A DNA stretch of 44,111 nucleotides from Myroides pelagicus (lineage in GTDB: Bacteria; Bacteroidota; Bacteroidia; Flavobacteriales; Flavobacteriaceae). Shown here piece after piece: positions 42,993 to 44,111 of this stretch. Position 1 is the stretch's first letter; each line of letters opens with the position of its first letter. The stretch is taken from NCBI RefSeq assembly GCF_009711055.1, contig NZ_WMJY01000024.1, forward strand, positions 1 to 44,111, given 5' to 3'. A program made the translations under genes and the position numbers. The notes under the pieces were generated by a model. That model worked only from the letters and a program-made list of their open reading frames with translations, did not search any database and was not told where the DNA came from.

Positions 42993-43030
42993 TTTTCAAT
43001 AGATATCCGCTCAAAACTCAAATACAATAA

Positions 43031-43046
43031 AGTTTTATATAAAGCT
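43031..43046. promoter_or_regulatory. AT-rich dyad between regulator B and the ncRNA promoter
   Basis: AGTTTTATATAAAGCT is a near-palindrome centred on TTTATATAAA. It sits directly upstream of the -33 box of the ncRNA promoter and about 40 bp before regulator B, a good place for an operator acting on both. Confidence 0.4.
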
Positions 43047-43047
43047 T

Positions 43048-43078
43048 TTTGGTATTTGGTTTTTTATTTATATATTTG
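43048..43078 (+). promoter_or_regulatory. Promoter TTTG-N19-TATATTTG of the candidate ncRNA
   Basis: TTTG at 43048-43051, a 19-bp spacer and TATATTTG at 43071-43078 match the Bacteroidetes promoter consensus exactly. The only thing downstream on this strand is the structured region, so the promoter probably makes an untranslated RNA starting near 43085. Confidence 0.75.
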
Positions 43079-43084
43079 TCTATA

Positions 43085-43377
43085 ATAATTACAATGACTA
43101 TTAAGCTTAACCGCTTAAAACGATGTTATCTCGTTCCGTGAAGGCCTATTTTGCTTACGAGTAACCGTGAAGTCGCTCCATGCAAAAAAGTTTCTTACTT
43201 TTGTACTGCATGTGAGCGGTACTCACGTATGCTTTCAAAAGCAAATAGAATTTTTGTTCTATAGGGAATAGGCCCCCTACGGTTTGGAAGTATATAGCCG
43301 CTCCTTGCATTTTTACAAGGTTTGATTTATCATACTACAGAGACATCGTTCATATAAATTATGTGAGCGATTTTTTT
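43085..43377 (+). ncRNA. Candidate structured ncRNA of about 290 nt, unknown class
   Basis: Between a consensus promoter and a strong terminator, no useful ORF exists but many pairings do. P1: 43119-43126 plus 43130-43132 with 43340-43350. P2: CCGT/ACGG (43136-43139 with 43279-43282) and GGCCTATT/AATAGGCC (43143-43150 with 43267-43274). P3: 43175-43184 with 43207-43217, extended by AAAAGT/ACTTTT inside. P4: GCTT-TCAA-AAGC at 43231-43242. P5: ATAGAA/TTCTAT at 43245-43262. P6: CCTTG/CAAGG at 43303-43320. An alternative AACCGT/ACGGTT pairing would give a pseudoknot. P1 overlaps the terminator 5' arm, so two folds exclude each other. It does not look like tmRNA, RNase P, SRP RNA, 6S, a cobalamin riboswitch or a group II intron. 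Class unknown. Confidence 0.65.
43347..43377 (+). terminator. Rho-independent terminator of the candidate ncRNA
   Basis: CGTTCATATA and TATGTGAGCG form a 10-bp stem (two G-U pairs) with a 3-base loop at 43347-43369, followed by seven T. Its first four bases are shared with P1 of the RNA, so terminator and P1 compete. Confidence 0.8.
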
Positions 43378-43470
43378 ATTTATAATTCTGTTAATACGGC
43401 TCTTAGAAAGAAAAAGGGTTGTTTTAAATGAAGAGTAATATTTAGATTGTTTCACACAAAACAGTATAGT

Positions 43471-43496
43471 GAATAAAGGAGTTAACTCCCTTATTC
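43471..43496. repeat. 26-bp near-perfect palindrome centred on GTTAAC
   Basis: GAATAAAGGAGTT and AACTCCCTTATTC pair over 13 bp with one mismatch and no loop. It lies in the gene-free stretch 43003-44111 past the candidate ncRNA. It might be a replication, nicking or regulator site. Confidence 0.6.
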
Positions 43497-43515
43497 ATAC
43501 ACATAGCATCCCCAC

Positions 43516-43539
43516 CTACCTTCACATTAGTGAACGTAG
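43516..43539. terminator. Hairpin followed by T-rich tract
   Basis: CTACCTTCAC and GTGAACGTAG form a 10-bp stem with one mismatch and loop ATTA. A T-rich run begins 11 bp later, so it could be a weak plus-strand terminator or part of a larger RNA. Confidence 0.4.
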
Positions 43540-43656
43540 ATAGAAATTGGTTTTTTCTTTTAAGATTCGCACTCTAAAAGTAACTCCTTTCTATATGTTT
43601 TCCAAAAGGAAGACTTAAAATCAGTACATGATTTTTATAATGTGATGCTAATACAC

Positions 43657-43685
43657 GATAGTTCAGTACTCTGTACTGGACTATC
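43657..43685. repeat. 13-bp hairpin with 3-base loop
   Basis: GATAGTTCAGTAC and GTACTGGACTATC pair along 13 bp with a single G-U pair and loop TCT. No T-run follows directly, so it is not a usual terminator. Beyond it to 44111 nothing was recognised except the 14-bp repeat copy. Confidence 0.6.
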
Positions 43686-43831
43686 AGAGAAACTAAATTC
43701 ATAAAATATTAGATTTTTATCTTCTATTCTATGACAAAACATACTATAACCTCTTATTCTGCTGTCTCCCAAATAAGCATAAAGAGGTTTAAAACTTAGT
43801 ATTGCTCTTTTAAAAGATCAGTACCTCATCC

Positions 43832-43845
43832 TTAAAGGACTTATC
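43832..43845. repeat. 14-bp direct repeat, right copy
   Basis: TTAAAGGACTTATC, identical to 37855-37868. See the left copy for the caution about chance. Confidence 0.3.
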
Positions 43846-44111
43846 GAATAAATCTATTCGAGAATTTTTCAATTATTTTTTTATTACAACAAACTATTAT
43901 TAACCAAGCTAAACCATTTAAATTCATGAAACATTTCGCTTTACAAGGGTAGTTTATAACTTAAACCAAATGTGTAATTTATTCCTATTTGGATCTTCTT
44001 TAAAATCCTACCTACTCTTAGTAAAGCAGTTGATTTTAACATTTTAAATTGAATTAGTTGATTAGTTAGTTGCCTAAAGGCACGGTTACTAGTTTATTTT
44101 CGCATTTTTCA

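Noticed and set aside
43085..43377. Retron or group II intron as identity of the structured RNA
   Set aside because: There is a closing stem as in retrons, but no reverse transcriptase gene in the window, and no domain V-like hairpin; left as unknown class.

Overview
The window looks like AT-rich chromosomal DNA of a flavobacterium (class Flavobacteriia; Myroides or Flavobacterium relatives are plausible, the genus is not proven). The reasons are a SusC/SusD pair with a FecR/ECF-sigma switch, lipoproteins with LxxC lipoboxes followed by SSDD, promoters of the Bacteroidetes form TTTG-N19-TAnnTTTG, and a Bacteroides-type MobB relaxase. Nearly all genes up to 37.5 kb lie on the minus strand. No rRNA or tRNA gene was seen.

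Region 1 (1-8.6 kb) is a sigma/anti-sigma-controlled uptake locus. In transcription order it holds an ECF sigma factor, a FecR anti-sigma factor, a SusC-type TonB transducer with an STN domain, a SusD lipoprotein, a phosphodiester glycosidase lipoprotein, and a BACON plus beta-helix lipoprotein cut by the window edge. Region 2 (8.7-11.4 kb) is a compact plus-strand cassette of two different Fic-family genes, enclosed by 61-bp inverted repeats with a single mismatch and with no transposase between them. Region 3 (11.4-17.8 kb) has a small lipoprotein whose signal peptide is out of frame by one A, a class II (B12-dependent) ribonucleotide reductase, and a two-gene operon of unknown function encoding coiled-coil/glycine-rich membrane proteins.

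Region 4 (17.8-37.6 kb) is a Wzx/Wzy-type O-antigen or capsule locus. It encodes two tandem UDP-sugar dehydrogenases, dTDP-rhamnose synthesis (rfbBCDA), a flippase, an EpsG-like polymerase, four glycosyltransferases and a PglC-like initiating transferase. A mini-cluster of acyl carrier protein, KAS III, SDR reductase and PglD-like acyltransferase follows, then a DegT aminotransferase and galE. Read together, these suggest an amino sugar (Qui2NAc4N-like) carrying a custom short hydroxyacyl group instead of plain acetyl. The middle of the locus is much more AT-rich than its flanks, as in other swappable O-antigen cores. It also holds recombination scars: a second aminotransferase N-terminus, a PglD C-terminus, and a cytidylyltransferase whose catalytic motifs have decayed.

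Region 5 (37.9-44.1 kb) is a mobilization module. A TraG/VirD4-like coupling protein faces a minus-strand operon of small membrane protein, MobB relaxase, MobA accessory protein and two HTH regulators. A candidate oriT hairpin lies just upstream of mobA. The last 1.1 kb has no gene of useful size but contains a convincing candidate structured RNA (about 43085-43377) with its own promoter and terminator, followed by several strong hairpins.
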